From Nocardioides zeae (GTDB lineage: Bacteria > Actinomycetota > Actinomycetes > Propionibacteriales > Nocardioidaceae), in contig NZ_JAUTAN010000001.1 in NCBI RefSeq assembly GCF_030818655.1, forward strand, positions 1 to 64,000: DNA of 64,000 nt. Direction: 5' to 3'. Position 1 is the stretch's first letter. The number at the start of each line of letters is the position of its first letter. Shown piece by piece: positions 8,331 through 15,938 of this stretch. The translations under genes were made by a program, and so were the position numbers. Under the pieces are notes generated by a model. That model had not been told where the DNA came from. It saw only the letters and a list, made by a program, of their open reading frames with translations, and searched no databases.

Positions 8331-10052
8331 TCAGCGTCCTCCCACGGGCCCGGCGGCCCGGCTGATGGTGTTCGTGCCGGCGAGCGTCTGGAACGAGACG
8401 GCGTGGGTGCTGCCGGCGCCGCGCTGGTCCCGGGGGCCGGTGACGTACCAGTCCATCTGCACCCGGGCGCTCGTCACGTCGAGCACGGAGTAGCCGTGCG
8501 AGTCGAAGTCGAGGTAGCGCACGTGGCGGTTGGCCAGCCGGATGGCCGACTCGACGGCGAGGCTGCCGGTGCGCGGCGGCACGCCGAGGATGTCCTTGAG
8601 GTTGTTGGACGTCACCGAGCTCGCGACGAACTCGACGCCGGCCGAGCGGCCGAGCGGGTAGGTCGCGACGTCGTACGGCAGGTCGGCGGCCCACCCGGAG
8701 TGGATGTCGCCGGTGACGAAGACGGTGTCGCGGATGCCCCGGTCGCGGATGTGGGTGAACAGCTCGCGGCGGTCGTCGGTGTAGCCGTCCCACTGGTCGA
8801 CGTTGTAGGGCGAGCCGTCGCGCGGCAGCAGGTGCGTCACGTCGTTGACCGGGTCGAGGAGCTCCGTCGGGAGCTGGGCGAAGGTGACGGGGGCGATCAT
8901 CACGGGGTTGCCGACGAGCTTCCACTGCACCTGGGTCGTGCCGAGCGCGTCCTTCAGCCAGTCCAGCTGCGCCCGGCCGGTGATGGTGCGGGCGGGGTCG
9001 CTGACCCGGGCGTCGACGGCGGGATAGGCGACCTGCTCGTCGCGGTAGGTCCGCAGGTCGAGCATCGAGAGCTGGGCCAGGCGGCCGAAGCGCAGGCTGC
9101 GGAACAGGCGGGTGCCGTCGCCGAGCGCGGCGGTGCCGTTCATCCGCACGGGCATCCACTCGTCGTAGGCCCGGTGGGCCCGCGCGCGCCGCGTGGCCCA
9201 GTCGCCCTCGGTGGCGGGCTGGTGGTTCTCGGCGCCGCCGCGCCAGGCGTCGTTCGTCGTCTCGTGGTCGTCCCAGGTGACGATGAAGGGGTACTTCGAG
9301 TGCAGCCACTGCAGGTCGGGGTCCTGCTTGTACTGCGCGTGGCGTTGCCGGTGGTCCGCGAGCGAGACCATCTCCCGCGCCGGCACGTGCCGCCGCACGT
9401 CGACGTTGTCCCTGCCGAGCCCGTACTCGCCCGGTCCGTACTCGTACAGGTAGTCCCCGAGGTGCAGGATCGCGTCGAGGTCGTCGCGCTGCGCGAGGTG
9501 CCGGTAGGCGTGGAAGTAGCCGGCCTGCAGGTTGGCGCAGGAGACCACGCCGAGACGCAGGCGGTCGGGCACCGCGGTGGCGGCGGGCGCCGTCCGCGTG
9601 CGGCCGACGGGGCTGGGGACGCCGTTGAGGAGGAAGCGGTAGACGTACCGCGTGCCGGGCCGGAGGCCCGTCGCGTCGACCTTCACGGTGTGGTCGGCGG
9701 CCGGCCCGGTGCGGTAGGTGCCGCGCGCGGCGAGGTGGAGGAAGCGCGTGTCGGTCGCGACCTGCCACTCGACGGTGACGTTGCCACCGCGGCCCGAGCC
9801 GGGGGTGGCGTCGCGCTGGGGCGTCACCCGCGTCCACAGCACGACGCGGTCGGGCAGCGGGTCACCGGAGGCGACGCCGTGCTGGAAGTACGGCGAGGTG
9901 GCGGCCTGCGCGGCGGGGGAGCCCCACGGGTCCGCCACCGCGGCGGCTCCGGCCACAGCGGCGCCGGCCACGGCGGAACCGGCGAGCACGGTACGGCGCC
10001 GGACCGGCGGCAGCTCGGGCCGCGGCGCGCAGGAGGACGAGGTCTCGGTCAC
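8331..10052 (-). CDS. phoD: Alkaline phosphatase PhoD, Tat-exported
   Basis: 573-residue full-length PhoD. The Tat signal 'RRRTVLAGS' sits at about residues 18-26 with an Ala-rich h-region to about 50. The PhoD N-domain signature 'FQHGVASGDP' follows near 56. Catalytic motifs are 'LGDYLYEY' (near 195), 'TWDDHETTND' (near 265) and 'VTGDIHSGW' (near 445). The GTG start gives a 17-residue n-region before the RR pair. The enzyme hydrolyses phosphomonoesters and/or diesters, usually under phosphate limitation; no Pho box was recognised upstream. First gene of a two-gene unit with the phosphodiesterase downstream. Confidence 0.95.
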   Translation of the reverse strand: MTETSSSCAPRPELPPVRRRTVLAGSAVAGAAVAGAAAVADPWGSPAAQAATSPYFQHGVASGDPLPDRVVLWTRVTPQRDATPGSGRGGNVTVEWQVATDTRFLHLAARGTYRTGPAADHTVKVDATGLRPGTRYVYRFLLNGVPSPVGRTRTAPAATAVPDRLRLGVVSCANLQAGYFHAYRHLAQRDDLDAILHLGDYLYEYGPGEYGLGRDNVDVRRHVPAREMVSLADHRQRHAQYKQDPDLQWLHSKYPFIVTWDDHETTNDAWRGGAENHQPATEGDWATRRARAHRAYDEWMPVRMNGTAALGDGTRLFRSLRFGRLAQLSMLDLRTYRDEQVAYPAVDARVSDPARTITGRAQLDWLKDALGTTQVQWKLVGNPVMIAPVTFAQLPTELLDPVNDVTHLLPRDGSPYNVDQWDGYTDDRRELFTHIRDRGIRDTVFVTGDIHSGWAADLPYDVATYPLGRSAGVEFVASSVTSNNLKDILGVPPRTGSLAVESAIRLANRHVRYLDFDSHGYSVLDVTSARVQMDWYVTGPRDQRGAGSTHAVSFQTLAGTNTISRAAGPVGGR

Positions 10053-10111
10053 ACCCCGGTAACGAGGGCCGGACCCGCGGGTTCCGCGTGCAGCGGTGTG
10101 AGCACGGTCCC

Positions 10112-10131
10112 GACGGCGAACCGTCGCCGTC
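10112..10131 (-). terminator. Hairpin after the metzincin gene
   Basis: GACGGCGA / TCGCCGTC with a 4-nt loop, about 12 nt past the end of the minus-strand gene that stops at 10143. Confidence 0.4.
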
Positions 10132-10142
10132 CGTTCACGTGG

Positions 10143-12281
10143 CTACTGCGCGAGCACCGGCACGGACCGCTTCCCGGGCCCCGTACCGCGGTCGTTGACC
10201 GCGTGGACATCGACGGTCCACCGGCCGGAGGGGAGAGGCAGGTCGAGCGACCGGGCGGCCGGGCCGAGCACCCGGGAGACCTTGGTGGTCCTGCTGCCGC
10301 TCGCGGGACGGGCCACCACGTAGTAGGCCGTGATGGCGGCTCCGTTGGGGTGCGCCGCGCCCCACCGCACATGCGCGGTGGTCGGTCGCCCGGGCCGACC
10401 GGGCCGGACGCTGATCCCCGTCGGAGCCGACGGCACCGTCGCCCGCGGCAGCCGCACGGTGAGCGACGCGGAGGCTCCGTGGCCGACGGCGGACGTGGGC
10501 CGCACCTCGACGGCCAGGGAGCTGCCGGCCCGCAGGCCGGTGAGCGTGAGGTGGCGCTGGTCGGCCGGGACCCACCGCGAGCGCCCGTCCACGGCCACGA
10601 CGTATCCCGTGACGTCGCCGGCGCCCACCGTCGGCGGCGCCCAGCCGAGCGTCACGGAGGTCGGGCGGGCGCCGCTCGCGACGAGCCGGGTCACCGCACC
10701 CGGCGGCGTGCGCCCGGTCGCGCTCGACCAGGCGCCGCGCTCGCCGCCCGCGACGCTGCGCACCTCGACCCGGTACGTCGCGGCCGACCGCAGCCCGCCC
10801 AGCTGGTGGCGGCCACCGCGGGCCGATGCCTCGCTCGTTGCCGAGCTGGTGCCGACGCTGACGGTCTCCGGCCCGCGGACGAGGTGGTCGCCGTCCCACA
10901 GCCGCACCTCGTAGGCCGTCGGGGACGTCCCCGACGCGGTTCCCCAGCGGACCTGCAGCACCCCGGGGGCGGGCGGGGCCGCCCGCACGTCGGTGACCGG
11001 TGGCGGCACCGCCCCGGCGCACGCGGTGCTGACGCGGGCGGACCAGGCGCCCAGGCTCCCGTAGTCGGACCACGTCGGGCTCCCGTCCGCGACCGTCCCC
11101 GTCGTGACGGGGACCCCGTCGATCTCGACGGCCCACCGACCGGCCGGCACGGGGCCGCTGACGAGCTGGGCGTCGAGGCCGAGCACGGCCCCGTCGCCGT
11201 GCGTGCCCGTGCCCGCCACCTCCTGGACCCTGCCGTCGGGGCGCAGGAGGCGCAGGCCGACGTCGAGGTTGCCGCCCGGCGATGGGGCCACACGGGCCCG
11301 GATCGTGCCGGTGCAGGTCGTGTCGACGAGGAGGACGTCGCGATCCGTCCTGGTGCCGATCACGCCCTCGGTCGCGCCCTCGGTCATGGCGTCGGTGGCG
11401 ACCACGGTGCCGGTCGCGGGGGTGTCACCGTGGTCGTCGTCGCGGAGCGGAGCACCGTTGGCGGCGATGAGGGCGACGTCGTCCTCGCGCCGGACGGCAC
11501 CGGGATACTCCCCGTTGCTCCACTGCACGAGGGGCACACCCTCGCTGCGGCCCATGACGGGGGCCCAGTTGCCGTGTCCCGGGTGGTACTCGAACTCCTC
11601 GTCACCGTCGTGCCCGAGGCCGAGGGTGTGGCCCAGCTCGTGGGAGGCGGCCGCCGCGAGCGTGTCGGCGAGCGCGGGCAGCCGTCCGGGGTCGGTGCGG
11701 ACCGCGGCGAGGTCGGCCGGGTCGACGAACACCCACGCGGGGGACTGGTCGGCCGAGCCGACGCGGTCGAAGGCGTCGGTGAAGGCGATGCCGCCGCAGG
11801 GCTCGTCGCACAGCGTCGGCGCGGCGGACGTGTCGGTCGTGAGCAGCACCCGCATCCCGTAGGCGCCGTCCGCGGCCGACGAGCGCTCGAGGGCGGCCGC
11901 GCCCGGGTCGGCGGTGGTGACGTCGACGGCGAAGGGCGCCAGGTCGTCGGCGACCCGCAGCCAGACGAGCCGGACGAGCTCGAGGGTCGTCGGGTCCCAC
12001 CCCGCGGCGGGGCGCAGGCCGGCGTAGGCGCCCGCCGGGAGGCCGTGCACGGTGTTCCACGCCGTGTCGCGCACCTCGTGGCCGTCGACGTCGAGGAGGA
12101 CCGTGCGCGGGGCACCGGGGAGCGACGACAGGGCCAGGGGATCGGACGCCGGGGTGGCTGCCACGGCAGCCGCCGGGCCCGCCGTGCCCGCCGCACCGCC
12201 GGGCGCAGCGCCGACCGCCGGCGGCAGCGCGCAGCCGGCGACCACGAGGGCCACGACGACGAGGAGGCGGAAGGGCGACAT
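10143..12281 (-). CDS. Secreted metzincin-type zinc metalloprotease lipoprotein with three Fn3 domains
   Basis: 712 residues. The signal peptide 'MSPFRLLVVVALVVAGCALP' ends in a lipobox (VAGC, Cys17), so a lipid-anchored exported protein is predicted. The zinc site 'SHELGHTLGLGHDG' (near residue 212) fits HExxHxxGxxH, and 'APVMG' about 20 residues later looks like the Met-turn, placing it among metzincins. Residues 270-420 form a beta-rich domain, followed by three fibronectin type III repeats (about 430-710), each opening with Pro-rich strands. An alternative ATG four codons upstream (12293) would give a longer n-region; the chosen start puts the lipobox at the usual distance. Substrate unknown. 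It is a stand-alone gene. Confidence 0.8.
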   Translation of the reverse strand: MSPFRLLVVVALVVAGCALPPAVGAAPGGAAGTAGPAAAVAATPASDPLALSSLPGAPRTVLLDVDGHEVRDTAWNTVHGLPAGAYAGLRPAAGWDPTTLELVRLVWLRVADDLAPFAVDVTTADPGAAALERSSAADGAYGMRVLLTTDTSAAPTLCDEPCGGIAFTDAFDRVGSADQSPAWVFVDPADLAAVRTDPGRLPALADTLAAAASHELGHTLGLGHDGDEEFEYHPGHGNWAPVMGRSEGVPLVQWSNGEYPGAVRREDDVALIAANGAPLRDDDHGDTPATGTVVATDAMTEGATEGVIGTRTDRDVLLVDTTCTGTIRARVAPSPGGNLDVGLRLLRPDGRVQEVAGTGTHGDGAVLGLDAQLVSGPVPAGRWAVEIDGVPVTTGTVADGSPTWSDYGSLGAWSARVSTACAGAVPPPVTDVRAAPPAPGVLQVRWGTASGTSPTAYEVRLWDGDHLVRGPETVSVGTSSATSEASARGGRHQLGGLRSAATYRVEVRSVAGGERGAWSSATGRTPPGAVTRLVASGARPTSVTLGWAPPTVGAGDVTGYVVAVDGRSRWVPADQRHLTLTGLRAGSSLAVEVRPTSAVGHGASASLTVRLPRATVPSAPTGISVRPGRPGRPTTAHVRWGAAHPNGAAITAYYVVARPASGSRTTKVSRVLGPAARSLDLPLPSGRWTVDVHAVNDRGTGPGKRSVPVLAQ

Positions 12282-12404
12282 GGGGCCATCCAACCCCGCC
12301 GGGGCGTCGGACGGGCACAGGTCCGTCGCCCTGGGGATGACGGGTCCGCGCTGTACGGGTGGGGACGGAGAGCGGGCCGTCCTGATCCGTGCGGCCCGCG
12401 CGGA

Positions 12405-12848
12405 TCAGAAGAAGGAGAGCACGTAGGCGCCGAGGAGCGCGACGATCACCACGAGGGCCACGACCCGGGCCCAGGTCGGGACGCTGCTGACGAAGTGGTC
12501 GGGCGTACTGTCGTCCCGGACGCCGGTGTCACGGAGCTCCGGCGGGTCGTCGAGGTCGCCCGCGTAGGGCTCCCCGGCCTGCCACCCGCCCCCGTTGGAC
12601 GGGTGCTGGCGCCGGGCCTCGAGCTCCGCGGAGCACTGGTCCATCCAGGCGTCGACGACGCCCGCGTCGTACACCTGGGCGTCGTGCACCGCCGGGAACG
12701 GACGGGGGTCGAAGGGGCCGGGGTGGAAGCCGGTGCGTCGGCCGCGACGCATCTCCTCGACCAGCGCGGTGACGTGGGCGTCCACGTCGCGGATCCGGTA
12801 GCCGTCGGCAGCCTCCAGCACCGGGAAGCGCGGGGTGTCGCTCGGCAT
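12405..12848 (-). CDS. Small DivIVA-domain protein with C-terminal membrane anchor
   Basis: 147 residues. Two short DivIVA-type repeats are visible: 'GYRIRDVDAHVTAL' (about 16-29) and 'YDAGVVDAWMDQC' (about 59-71), each with an aromatic-Pro lead (FPVL, FPAV). This is the arrangement of the short DivI1A domain repeats of actinobacterial envelope proteins. A polar linker follows and the last ~22 residues form one TM helix ending in 'SFF', with the bulk predicted cytoplasmic. Function unknown; a role near septum or pole is only suggested by the domain. A GAGGAG Shine-Dalgarno precedes the ATG. It lies just downstream of lexA on the same strand. Confidence 0.7.
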   Translation of the reverse strand: MPSDTPRFPVLEAADGYRIRDVDAHVTALVEEMRRGRRTGFHPGPFDPRPFPAVHDAQVYDAGVVDAWMDQCSAELEARRQHPSNGGGWQAGEPYAGDLDDPPELRDTGVRDDSTPDHFVSSVPTWARVVALVVIVALLGAYVLSFF

Positions 12849-12860
12849 TGCGGTCTCCTC

Positions 12861-12918
12861 GGGGACGGCCTCGACGTGATCCTACGGCCGTCCCCGGGCC
12901 CGGGACGACCGGGCCCGG
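12861..12918 (-). terminator. Two adjacent hairpins between lexA and the DivIVA-domain gene
   Basis: CCGGGCCCGG occurs twice (12894-12903 and 12909-12918) as an inverted pair. GGGGACGGCC / GGCCGTCCCC (12861-12870, 12886-12895) forms a second stem. They occupy the 81-nt gap and could end the lexA transcript. Confidence 0.45.
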
Positions 12919-12929
12919 AGCAGTCGGGA

Positions 12930-13673
12930 TCAGAGGCGGCGGAGGACCGCCGTCACCTTGCCGAGGATGGTGGCGTGGGTGCCGTCGATCGGGTCGTACG
13001 CCTCGTTGTGGGGGAGGAGCCAGACCTGCCCGTTGCGGCGCTGGAACGTCTTCACGGTCGCCTCGCCGTCGATCATCGCGGCGACGATCTCGCCGTTCTC
13101 GGCCGTCGGCTGCTGGCGGACCACCACGTAGTCGCCGTCGCAGATCGCCGCGTCGATCATCGAGTCGCCGGACACCTCCAGCATGTAGAGCGTGCCGTCC
13201 CCGACGAGCTGCTGCGGGAGGGGGAAGACCTCCTCGACCCGCTGCTCCGCGAGGATCGGGCCGCCGGCCGCGATCCGTCCGACGACCGGCACGTACGTCG
13301 CGGCGGGGCGCGCCTCGCCGATGTCGGTCTCGTCGATGACGGACTCGTCCGCGCTGGAGAGCGCCGCGCGCTCGACCTCGAGGCCGTGCCCGACCACCTG
13401 GATCGCCCGGGGGCGGTTGGGGTCGCGACGGAGGTAACCCTTCTCCTCCAGCGCCTTGAGCTGGTGGGCGACCGAGGACGAGCTGGTGAGGCCGACCTGC
13501 TCGCCGATCTCGCGCATGCTCGGCGGGTAGCCCCGCTCGTCGAGCGCGGTCGTGATGACGGCGAGCACGCGCGCCTGGCGCGGCGTCAGGCGCGCCTGCC
13601 CCGCACCGGGCTGCGGCACCGCCGACACGTCCGTCACCCCTGCGTCGTCGCCCGGGTCCTTGGTCGCCGCCAT
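12930..13673 (-). CDS. lexA: SOS repressor LexA
   Basis: 247 residues. The N-terminal winged HTH covers about 25-95 ('[11 protein letters not shown]', '[15 protein letters not shown]'). The C-terminal S24 protease domain has the Ala-Gly self-cleavage site in 'GRIAAGGP' (about 138), the catalytic Ser in '[10 protein letters not shown]' (about 172) and the catalytic Lys in 'EATVKTF' (about 209). The start is placed at ATG 13673 because GAAAGAAGGAC lies 5 nt upstream; a longer in-frame reading to 13772 adds unconserved sequence. LexA represses DNA-damage genes and is cleaved with RecA help. Its own promoter overlaps a SOS box. Divergent from the LysM division-suppressor gene, as in Mycobacterium (lexA/Rv2719c). 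Confidence 0.96.
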   Translation of the reverse strand: MAATKDPGDDAGVTDVSAVPQPGAGQARLTPRQARVLAVITTALDERGYPPSMREIGEQVGLTSSSSVAHQLKALEEKGYLRRDPNRPRAIQVVGHGLEVERAALSSADESVIDETDIGEARPAATYVPVVGRIAAGGPILAEQRVEEVFPLPQQLVGDGTLYMLEVSGDSMIDAAICDGDYVVVRQQPTAENGEIVAAMIDGEATVKTFQRRNGQVWLLPHNEAYDPIDGTHATILGKVTAVLRRL

Positions 13674-13770
13674 GTCCGTCCTTCTTTCCGCGCCCTCGGA
13701 CGCTTCGCCGCTCGGTCGACTGCTCGGTGCCCCCGCGCCGTGCTGCAGGCGGGACACCGTCGCGGACCGC

Positions 13771-13812
13771 ACGCTAGTCGTCGGACCCGTGCGGATTCAA
13801 ACATCTGTTCGA
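13771..13812 (-). promoter_or_regulatory. lexA promoter with SOS box 1
   Basis: On the minus strand TTGAAT, 18 nt and TAGCGT form a promoter (13771-13800). The 16-bp element TCAAACATCTGTTCGA at 13797-13812 matches the actinobacterial SOS box TCGAAC-N4-GTTCGA with one mismatch and overlaps the -35, which fits autorepression. Confidence 0.65.
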
Positions 13813-13844
13813 CCGGCGTGTCCCGTGTCGCCGTCGGTACGCCG

Positions 13845-13860
13845 TCGAAGAAATGTTCGA
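13845..13860. promoter_or_regulatory. SOS box 2
   Basis: TCGAAGAAATGTTCGA, one mismatch to TCGAAC-N4-GTTCGA, midway between lexA and the LysM gene and just upstream of the LysM-gene -35. Confidence 0.6.
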
Positions 13861-13868
13861 CCGCACCC

Positions 13869-13928
13869 TTGATCCGATCGAACACCTGCTCTAGTGTCGC
13901 TCAGGTGTTCGATCGAACGTGTGATCGA
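13869..13928 (+). promoter_or_regulatory. Promoter of the LysM gene with SOS boxes 3 and 4
   Basis: TTGATC (13869-13874), 17 nt, TAGTGT (13892-13897). A degenerate SOS box TCGAACACCTGCTCTA (13878-13893, two mismatches) fills the spacer. A better one, TCGAACGTGTGATCGA (13913-13928, one mismatch), lies just after the predicted transcription start. The 346-nt gap 13674-14019 otherwise holds only the leader. Confidence 0.6.
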
Positions 13929-14019
13929 CGGTGGGTCCGGCGGTGACGCCGACCAGAACTGTCGGTGGCCGTCGATAGACATCGCTCGTCACGACCCGAC
14001 ACTTCCCCAGGAGGTCACC

Positions 14020-14412
14020 ATGAGCTCGACCGCATTCGCCCCGCAGCTGCCGGCAACCCGGTCCGCCCGTCCTGTTCGCGCGGTCCGTCCGGCGCGCCCG
14101 GCTCCCCGGGCGCAGGGCTCGCTGCGCCTCACGCGACGCGGCCGTCTGGTGGTGCTGGTGCTCGGTCTCGTCGCCATGCTCGCCCTGGGCGTCGTCCTCG
14201 GCTCGGTGTCCGCCGCGAGCGACGAGTCGACCGCCGGGCAGACGGAGACCATCCGCGTCCAGTCGGGCGACACGCTGTGGGACATCGCCGCGGCGCGTGC
14301 CGGTTCGGGCGAGTCGGTGCAGGACGTCATCGACGAGATCCGCTCGATCAACCACCTGAGCTCCGGGGCGCTGATGGCCGGCGACCAGCTCGAGGTGCCC
14401 GCGGCCGGCTGA
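14020..14412 (+). CDS. LysM-domain membrane protein, SOS-type cell division suppressor (YneA/DivS/Rv2719c-like)
   Basis: 130 residues: a Pro/Arg-rich cytoplasmic N-terminus (1-45), one TM helix (about 47-66), a short linker and a LysM domain from about 80 ('IRVQSGDTLWDIAA') to the end. This is the layout of the SOS-induced division inhibitors encoded next to lexA (YneA in Bacillus, DivS in Corynebacterium, Rv2719c in Mycobacterium). They sit in the membrane with LysM outside, block septation after DNA damage and in some cases hydrolyse or bind wall. The start at ATG 14020 is fixed by AGGAGGTCACC. Control by LexA is inferred from the four boxes upstream. Confidence 0.85.
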   Translation: MSSTAFAPQLPATRSARPVRAVRPARPAPRAQGSLRLTRRGRLVVLVLGLVAMLALGVVLGSVSAASDESTAGQTETIRVQSGDTLWDIAAARAGSGESVQDVIDEIRSINHLSSGALMAGDQLEVPAAG

Positions 14413-14452
14413 CGCCGCACCGCGTCGCGGCAGGTCCGCGACGCCCACGATC

Positions 14453-14483
14453 CCGGCAGGTCGACTCGACCCCGACCTGCCGG
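14453..14483 (+). terminator. Terminator after the LysM gene
   Basis: Perfect 11-bp inverted repeat CCGGCAGGTCG / CGACCTGCCGG with a 9-nt loop. A second stem (CGAGGGGCG / CGCCCCTCG, about 14499-14541) follows, so the pair may end transcription from both sides of this convergent junction. Confidence 0.6.
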
Positions 14484-14567
14484 ACCAGGGGAAGAGAGCG
14501 AGGGGCGGGCCTGCGACGGCGGGCTCGCCCCTCGTGCCGTTCCCGGAGGGTCGTCCCCGTCGTCCGG

Positions 14568-14903
14568 TCAGCGGGCGGCGCGCTTGCCGCCGGTCGGTCG
14601 CGGTGGCTGGTCACCGGGTGTGCCGCCCGCTCCACCGAGGAGGCGCAGGGCGCTCCCGCCGAGCAGCAGTCCGACGAAGAGGCAGGCGATGGCGCCGAGG
14701 CAGGCCAGCGCGAGCAGGAGCCAGGCGACGCCGCTCCCGTCGTCGCGCGCCGCGCGCCCGAGGTCGATCGCCATCCAGACGAGGTAGCCCCACGCGACGA
14801 CCGTCAGCGTGATGCCCAGGGCGTGCAGGGCGAGGGCCCGGCCTGATCCTCGGGCGCGGTTCGGCTCTCCCGATCGGTCTCCTGCACGCTTCCCCCCGGC
14901 CAC
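14568..14903 (-). CDS. Small two-TM membrane protein, unknown function
   Basis: 111 residues from a GTG at 14903. Two hydrophobic helices lie at about 28-50 and 60-84, flanked by basic, Gly/Pro-rich tails. No recognisable domain. The start is inferred from CATGAT placed 6 nt before the GTG on the minus strand (leaderless pattern); the in-frame ATG at 15020 would add a Cys- and Arg-rich tail that runs into the nrdR promoter and is unlikely. Divergent from nrdR. Confidence 0.5.
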   Translation of the reverse strand: MAGGKRAGDRSGEPNRARGSGRALALHALGITLTVVAWGYLVWMAIDLGRAARDDGSGVAWLLLALACLGAIACLFVGLLLGGSALRLLGGAGGTPGDQPPRPTGGKRAAR

Positions 14904-14982
14904 CGCCCCATCATGACGGATGGGGGCGCGACACGCCGCCGAAGCGCTCTGACCTGCGCGTTCGGCGGGTTCTCGGGAGCAC

Positions 14983-15058
14983 TTGCACGGCTGGGGGGTG
15001 GCGCGTACGGTTACCCCCACATCTAGTACTTACACCGATGTAGTTATCCACATCTAGT
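14983..15058 (+). promoter_or_regulatory. nrdR promoter with two putative NrdR boxes
   Basis: TTGCAC (14983-14988), 17 nt, TACGGT (15006-15011). From the expected start site onward the decamer CACATCTAGT occurs at 15018-15027 and again at 15049-15058, exactly 31 bp apart (three helical turns). A related shorter copy (CCACATCT) lies near 15123. Tandem boxes about 31 bp apart upstream of ribonucleotide reductase genes are typical of NrdR binding. The ~150-nt untranslated leader before nrdR holds nothing else recognisable. Confidence 0.5.
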
Positions 15059-15165
15059 CCCCAGAAGGCTTCTGTGAATCCACAGAAGTCGGCGGGTCCC
15101 TCCACAGGCGGGGCCGTTCCATCCACATCTACGTCCACACCCCGGATCCGAGGAGAGGTCGCGCC

Positions 15166-15723
15166 GTGCACTGCCCGTTCTGCCGCAACAGCGACACCAA
15201 GGTCCTCGACTCCCGGGTCGCGGAGGACGGCGCCTCCATCCGGCGTCGGCGCTCGTGCCTCGCGTGCGAGCAGCGGTTCACGACGGTCGAGCTCATGCAG
15301 CTCTCGGTGCTGAAGCGGTCGGGCGCGAGCGAGCCGTTCAACCGCGCGAAGGCCATCGCCGGCGTGCGGAAGGCCTGCAAGGGCCGACCGGTGAGCGACG
15401 ACGACCTGGCCTGCCTGGGCCAGGCCGTCGAGGACACGCTGCGTGCCTCCGGCTCGGCCGAGATCAAGGCGCACGACGTCGGCCTCGCGATCCTCGGCCC
15501 GCTGCGGCAGCTCGACGAGGTGGCCTACCTGCGCTTCGCGAGCGTCTACCGCTCGTTCGAGTCCGCCGCCGACTTCGAGGCGGAGATCGGCCTGCTGCGG
15601 CTCGACCGGGCCGAGGCGGCGGCCGCCGCCGGTGAGCCCGGGGACGGTCCCGGTGGGGATCCCAGAACTGTCAGTGCCGTCGGCAACGCTGCACAGCGCC
15701 CGGCGCCCGCCACCAGCGGCTGA
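15166..15723 (+). CDS. nrdR: Transcriptional regulator NrdR
   Basis: 185 residues. The N-terminal zinc ribbon has CxxC pairs ('HCPFCRN' at 2-8, 'SCLACEQ' at 31-37) with the family's '[15 protein letters not shown]' between them. An ATP-cone domain follows from about 48 to 137, and then a Gly/Pro-rich tail of about 40 residues that is not conserved. NrdR senses ATP/dATP and represses ribonucleotide reductase operons. GTG start 15166 after GAGGAGAGG. It is followed by nrdJ, its expected target, as in Streptomyces nrdRJ. Confidence 0.95.
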   Translation: MHCPFCRNSDTKVLDSRVAEDGASIRRRRSCLACEQRFTTVELMQLSVLKRSGASEPFNRAKAIAGVRKACKGRPVSDDDLACLGQAVEDTLRASGSAEIKAHDVGLAILGPLRQLDEVAYLRFASVYRSFESAADFEAEIGLLRLDRAEAAAAAGEPGDGPGGDPRTVSAVGNAAQRPAPATSG

Positions 15724-15731
15724 CCACCAGC

Positions 15732-15767
15732 TGCCCGGCACGTCGTGGGGAAGCGGCGTGCCGGGCA
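15732..15767 (+). terminator. Hairpin between nrdR and nrdJ
   Basis: Perfect 11-bp inverted repeat TGCCCGGCACG / CGTGCCGGGCA with a 14-nt loop, 8 nt after the nrdR stop. It may terminate or attenuate between nrdR and nrdJ, which are 215 nt apart. The rest of that gap holds only a GAGGAG Shine-Dalgarno before nrdJ. Confidence 0.5.
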
Positions 15768-15938
15768 CACCATTCGTCCGTCGGCCTCGCGCCGACATCC
15801 GCACGCACCACAGCACGCAGACCAGCAATACATGTCGCCGCGAGAGCGTTGTACGGGGGAGTCCCCGGCCCTCGTGCGCGACCAGCACGACCGAACGACA
15901 GCCAGTAGTGACCCAGCAGCGACGATCGAGGAGATTTC

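Noticed and set aside
13674..13772. Longer LexA with 33 more N-terminal residues
   Set aside because: The extension is unconserved in type, and AAGGA sits at the right distance before ATG 13673.
8133..13946. Plus-strand open frame of over 1900 codons
   Set aside because: It covers five well-supported minus-strand genes; the composition is that of an antisense shadow and it has no domain.
15724..15938. Cobalamin riboswitch before nrdJ
   Set aside because: No B12-box-like conserved core was recognisable; only a hairpin and a Shine-Dalgarno are seen.
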